DNA of 64,000 bases from Bradyrhizobium vignae (GTDB lineage Bacteria; Pseudomonadota; Alphaproteobacteria; Rhizobiales; Xanthobacteraceae). The notes beneath the pieces were generated by a model. The model did no database searches. It was given only the letters and a program-made list of their open reading frames with translations, and was not told the origin of the DNA. The stretch spans positions 1 to 64,000 of the forward strand of contig NZ_RDQF01000032.1 of assembly GCF_004114425.1 (NCBI RefSeq), read 5' to 3'. A program made the translations under genes and the position numbers. This document shows, piece after piece, positions 61,147-64,000 of the stretch (positions within the stretch are counted from its first letter, which is position 1; each line of letters starts with the position of its first letter).

Positions 61147-61443
61147 TTACGTGGTGAGCACGGTCTCGGTGTGCTCGACCTCCGGGGCTGCGGCAAAATA
61201 CTGCCCGACCAGGCCGCGCCATTCGGTGAAATTCTCCGAGCCGCGGAAATCGACGGTGTGGTTCTCCAGCGTCGCCCATTTTACCATCAGCCGGTAGCGC
61301 TGCGGCTTCTCCATCGACTTGTGCAGCTCGAAACCGTGAAAGCCCTTGGCGCGGCCGAAGGCGGCCTTGGCCTTGGCGACGGCCGCCTCAAAGTCCTTCT
61401 CGCTGCCCGGCTTGACGTCGATTTGCGCGATCTCGGTGATCAT
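61147..61443 (-). CDS. Antibiotic-biosynthesis-monooxygenase-fold protein
   Basis: The 98-residue protein matches the small ABM dimeric alpha+beta barrel: MITEIAQIDVKPGSEKDFEA, FHGFELHKSMEKPQRYRLMV and a final segment ending in VLTT. Family members act as monooxygenases or heme-degrading enzymes, but many have unknown roles. It converges on the AI-2E family gene. Confidence 0.85.
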   Translation of the reverse strand: MITEIAQIDVKPGSEKDFEAAVAKAKAAFGRAKGFHGFELHKSMEKPQRYRLMVKWATLENHTVDFRGSENFTEWRGLVGQYFAAAPEVEHTETVLTT

Positions 61444-61491
61444 CGGTTTCCGCCCTTTTGTTGATGGCCGTGTCTACCGCAGACAGCGACA

Positions 61492-61516
61492 AAGAAAAAG
61501 GCGCCGAAACGGCGCC
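61492..61516 (-). terminator. Terminator of the 79-residue gene
   Basis: GGCGCCG (61500-61506) pairs with CGGCGCC (61510-61516), and on the minus strand a TTTTT-rich run follows. It begins 24 bases after the stop codon of the gene at 61540. Confidence 0.85.
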
Positions 61517-61539
61517 CCGCCCGGCCTGGAAATGCAGGC

Positions 61540-61779
61540 CTATCGGGCGAACAGCAGGACCGTGCCCGCGACGATCAGTGCACAACCGACGAACAGCGCG
61601 AGCGGCCAGTAGCTGCGCCTGTGCGCGTAGCGGCCCTGCGCGCGGCGTTCGGTGATCAGCGCCTTCTCGTATTCATCCGCGGTCGAGAACAGACAGGCGA
61701 AACCGCCGCGTGCCGAGGCCGCAGCGGCTTCGAGCGACATCAGGGTGACTTGCGGATTCCGTCGGCGGATCGATTCCAT
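61540..61779 (-). CDS. Small hypothetical membrane protein
   Basis: The 79-residue protein has a soluble first part (MESIRRRNPQVTLMSLEAAA and STADEYEKALITERRAQGRY). One C-terminal helix follows (YWPLALFVGCALIVAGTVLL) with a short basic end. A clear terminator follows the stop. The ATG at 61740 (MSLEAAAAS) is an alternative start. No function known. Confidence 0.65.
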   Translation of the reverse strand: MESIRRRNPQVTLMSLEAAAASARGGFACLFSTADEYEKALITERRAQGRYAHRRSYWPLALFVGCALIVAGTVLLFAR

Positions 61780-61835
61780 ACCGGAATGATATGGGATCGA
61801 ACGGTAAACAGAGGATTACCGCAAGACGCCGCCGT

Positions 61836-63056
61836 TCAGGCGGTGGCCGGACGCGCCTGCGATGGACCGGTTCGCGCGGCGCTCTGGCGGCGCCAGTTCT
61901 CCAGCGACAGTGGCAGTTCCTCCGCCGCCTCGACACGGTTACGGCCGCCGCGCTTGGCCTGGTAGAGCGCGGTGTCGGCCGAGGCCAGCAGCACCTCCAG
62001 CTCGGTACCGGCCGGACCGCCCGCGACGCCGATGCTGACAGTGGTGTCCACCGGGCCTTCATCGACCACGACGCCGGAGGTCTCGAATGCCTCGCGCACG
62101 CGCTCGGCGACGAGCACGCCCTCCTCCAACGAGCACGGCAACAGAGCCGCAAACTCCTCGCCGCCGATGCGGCCCGAGAGGTCGGAGATGCGCAAGTTGC
62201 TGATCACGACAGTGGAGAACAGTTTCAGCATCTCGTCACCGGCGGGATGGCCGAAGCGGTCGTTGATCGACTTGAAGTGGTCGATGTCGAAGATCATCAC
62301 GGTCACCGGCCGTCCGGCCTTGGCCTCGCGCTCGATCACGCGCGCACAGGCTTCCGAGAAGCCGCGCCGGTTGAGCATGCCGGTCAGCGGATCGGTCGAC
62401 GCGGCGGTCCGATGCGCGGTGACGGTGCGTTCCGACACCAGCATGAAGATCACGAACACGGTTCCGACGGCATAGAGTATGAGCTCGACCGCGAATACGG
62501 TGACCCAGATGCTCGAGGAGAAGCCGGCATCGTGCGGACGCAGGAAACTGCCGATCAGGATCGGCAGCATCAACACGCAGCCATGCATCGCCGGCATCAT
62601 GAAGGCCGGCCAGCGTCGTTGCAGGCTCTTGCGCCGTTCGGTCCAGAGCTCGCTCGCGGTCAGCGCCGCATAGACCGAGACGATGCCGGCACCGACGAGC
62701 ATGCGCAGCATCGATGCTGTGGGATCGAGCAGCGTCGCGGCAGTGACCCAGGCGAGCGCGCCGAGCACGAGGCCGGGCCAGTTCGGCTTGCGGCCGTGGA
62801 AGACGCGCGCCGCGTTCCACACCATGCCGCAGGCGACGAAGCCGACGGCATTCAGCGCAAGGTAAAGATGGGCGCCCAGCCTGTCGCCTGCTGCGGTCCA
62901 CAGCGCGACCGAGGCAGCACCGAGGAGATAGGCGGTGCCCCACCATTTCAGCGCCGGGCTGTTCTCCTGCCTGCCGAAAAACACCATCATGGCGCCGAGC
63001 AGTGCGGCGACCATGGTGGCGACCAAATAGAGCGTGATGCTATCGAGCGACATCAT
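61836..63056 (-). CDS. Membrane-bound diguanylate cyclase (GGDEF)
   Basis: The 406-residue protein has six to seven membrane helices (residues about 5-215) and a GGDEF domain: STDPLTGMLNRRGFSEACAR, FDIDHFKSINDRFGHPAGD, and the active loop GRIGGEEFAALLP. An allosteric I-site RxxD (RISD) lies five residues before GGEEF, so product inhibition is likely. It would make cyclic di-GMP in response to a membrane signal. The ATG at 63056 has GAGGGGG just upstream. Confidence 0.92.
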   Translation of the reverse strand: MMSLDSITLYLVATMVAALLGAMMVFFGRQENSPALKWWGTAYLLGAASVALWTAAGDRLGAHLYLALNAVGFVACGMVWNAARVFHGRKPNWPGLVLGALAWVTAATLLDPTASMLRMLVGAGIVSVYAALTASELWTERRKSLQRRWPAFMMPAMHGCVLMLPILIGSFLRPHDAGFSSSIWVTVFAVELILYAVGTVFVIFMLVSERTVTAHRTAASTDPLTGMLNRRGFSEACARVIEREAKAGRPVTVMIFDIDHFKSINDRFGHPAGDEMLKLFSTVVISNLRISDLSGRIGGEEFAALLPCSLEEGVLVAERVREAFETSGVVVDEGPVDTTVSIGVAGGPAGTELEVLLASADTALYQAKRGGRNRVEAAEELPLSLENWRRQSAARTGPSQARPATA

Positions 63057-63212
63057 GTCGGCCCCCTCTAGAACATAGCAGTTACGCGATCGGCACATCC
63101 GATTTGCGCGCCCTTCCAAGTGCGACGCTATGTCCCGCGGGTTCCATTCAGGTTTTCGCGGATCCCTAAGTTTTCGGGAAACACGCCATCAATTTGCATA
63201 CAAACGAACAAC

Positions 63213-63241
63213 AAAAAGGGCGCTGAAATCGGCGCCCTTTT
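63213..63241 (-). terminator. Terminator of the rplM-rpsI operon
   Basis: AAAAGGGCGC (63214-63223) pairs with GCGCCCTTTT (63232-63241), with A and T runs on both sides. It lies 45 bases after the rpsI stop. Confidence 0.88.
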
Positions 63242-63285
63242 GCATCTCATTGAAGCCGCTTTCGCGGCAAATGCGACAGAAGCGA

Positions 63286-63765
63286 TTAACGCTTCGAGAA
63301 CTGGAAGGACCGGCGAGCCTTGGCCTTGCCGTACTTCTTGCGCTCGACCACGCGGGAGTCGCGGGTGAGGAAGCCGCCCTTCTTGAGCACAGAGCGCAGT
63401 TCCGGCTCGAAATAGGTGAGCGCCTTGGAGATGCCGTGACGGACCGCGCCGGCCTGGCCGGACAGGCCGCCGCCGGCGACGGTGCAGATCACGTCGTACT
63501 GGCCCGAACGCTGGGCCACGGAGAACGGCTGCTCGATCATCATGCGCAGCACGGGACGGGCGAAATAGACCTCGACCTCGCGCGAGTTGACGGTGACCTT
63601 GCCGGCGCCCGGCTTGATCCAGACGCGGGCGACCGCGTCCTTGCGCTTGCCGGTGGCATAGGCGCGGTTGAACTTGTCGACCTTCTTCTCGTGCTTGGGC
63701 GCTTCGGGCGCGGCCGCCGTCTTGAGCTGCGAGAGCTGGTCGAGCGACTGGATGGATTCGGCCAT
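63286..63765 (-). CDS. rpsI: 30S ribosomal protein S9
   Basis: The 159-residue protein ends with the universal S9 tail KKYGKAKARRSFQFSKR, which reaches the tRNA site in the small subunit. GRRKDAVARVW-type residues (here GKRKDAVARVWIKPG) and GGGLSGQAGAVRHGISKAL are diagnostic. A roughly 30-residue acidic/Ala-rich extension (SIQSLDQLSQLKTAAAPEAP) precedes the core, as in other alphaproteobacteria. It follows rplM by one base. Confidence 0.98.
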   Translation of the reverse strand: MAESIQSLDQLSQLKTAAAPEAPKHEKKVDKFNRAYATGKRKDAVARVWIKPGAGKVTVNSREVEVYFARPVLRMMIEQPFSVAQRSGQYDVICTVAGGGLSGQAGAVRHGISKALTYFEPELRSVLKKGGFLTRDSRVVERKKYGKAKARRSFQFSKR

Positions 63766-63766
63766 G

Positions 63767-64000
63767 TTATGCGGCCCTCGTGTTCTTGCGGTTCAACTTG
63801 GCGATGTCGATCTTCTCGGGCTGCTGCGCCTCATGCGGATGATCCGGCCCGCCGTAGACGCGGAGGTTGCCCATCTGCACGCGACCGAGCGGACCACGCG
63901 GAATCATACGCTCGACGGCCTTTTCGAGCACGCGCTCGGGATGACGACCCTCGAGGATCTGGCGCGCGGTGCGCTCCTTGACGTGGCCGACGTAACCGGT
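63767..64000 (-). CDS. rplM: 50S ribosomal protein L13, partial
   Basis: The last 77 residues of L13 are inside the window. Translated from the right edge inward they read TGYVGHVKERTARQILEG, then RMIPRGPLGRVQMGNLRVYG, the L13 signature, ending in NRKNTRAA. The start is beyond the right edge. rplM-rpsI is the universal order. Confidence 0.95.
   Translation of the reverse strand, partial: TGYVGHVKERTARQILEGRHPERVLEKAVERMIPRGPLGRVQMGNLRVYGGPDHPHEAQQPEKIDIAKLNRKNTRAA

Overview
The window reads as chromosomal DNA of a GC-rich alphaproteobacterium of the Bradyrhizobium/Rhodopseudomonas type (Nitrobacteraceae). The basis is the split nuoC and nuoD genes with a short mitochondrial-type NuoG, a glnB-glnA pair behind a sigma-54 promoter, the order tig-clpP-clpX-lon, several small proteins of types I associate with Bradyrhizobium, and high-copy palindromic intergenic repeats of the sort seen in these genomes. 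Almost everything is housekeeping or envelope/metal biology. I see no phage, transposase, CRISPR array or secretion system.

Region 1 (1-18988, minus strand) is one long complex I operon, nuoA-B-C-D-E-F-G-H-I-J-K-L-M-N. It carries two passengers: an FkbM-type methyltransferase between nuoD and nuoE, and a 68-residue membrane protein between nuoE and nuoF. It continues without a break into birA, a ribonuclease J gene, methylmalonyl-CoA epimerase and a DUF1467 membrane protein. Start/stop overlaps tie many of the genes together. After a 26-bp-armed palindrome, the first codons of another minus-strand gene run off the left edge.

Region 2 (19000-26900) is accessory. It has a TonB-dependent siderophore receptor with a MarR regulator upstream, a double-palindrome repeat, tRNA-Asp, and a string of very small genes: two convergent zinc-ribbon proteins, a twin-arginine-signal protein with a histidine tail, and several conserved or single-helix mini-proteins. 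Part of it is noticeably AT-rich.

Region 3 (26910-40500) holds an HU-family protein with a lysine/alanine N-terminal extension, peptidase T, an MFS transporter and a membrane-protein/24-residue mini-protein pair. A heavy-metal efflux operon follows (small His/Cys-rich secreted protein, TolC-type channel, adaptor, CzcA-type RND pump, CDF exporter). Then come a second copy of the left-edge repeat, a SAM methyltransferase, a small secreted protein and tRNA-Val.

Region 4 (40566-48106) is protein quality control on the minus strand: lon, clpX, clpP and tig, preceded by a GFA-family enzyme and followed by tRNA-Leu.

Region 5 (48261-64000) is mixed. It contains a copper-ligand-less multicopper-oxidase-fold protein, NAD(P)HX repair enzyme, glnBA, an NfeD/slipin pair, an AraC regulator, an outer-membrane protein built from two tandem beta-barrels, a glutamine-amidotransferase-type hydrolase, an AI-2E family membrane protein, a small monooxygenase-fold protein, a diguanylate cyclase, and rpsI with the end of rplM at the right edge.

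No entirely new multi-gene system stands out. The best candidates for undescribed biology are the methyltransferase and mini-protein inside the nuo operon, the mini-gene cluster with the Tat/His-tail protein, the degenerate multicopper oxidase, and the double-barrel porin. Start sites were moved from the longest open frame where a ribosome-binding site, overlap or signal peptide supports it. Family assignments are from recognition, not from a search.
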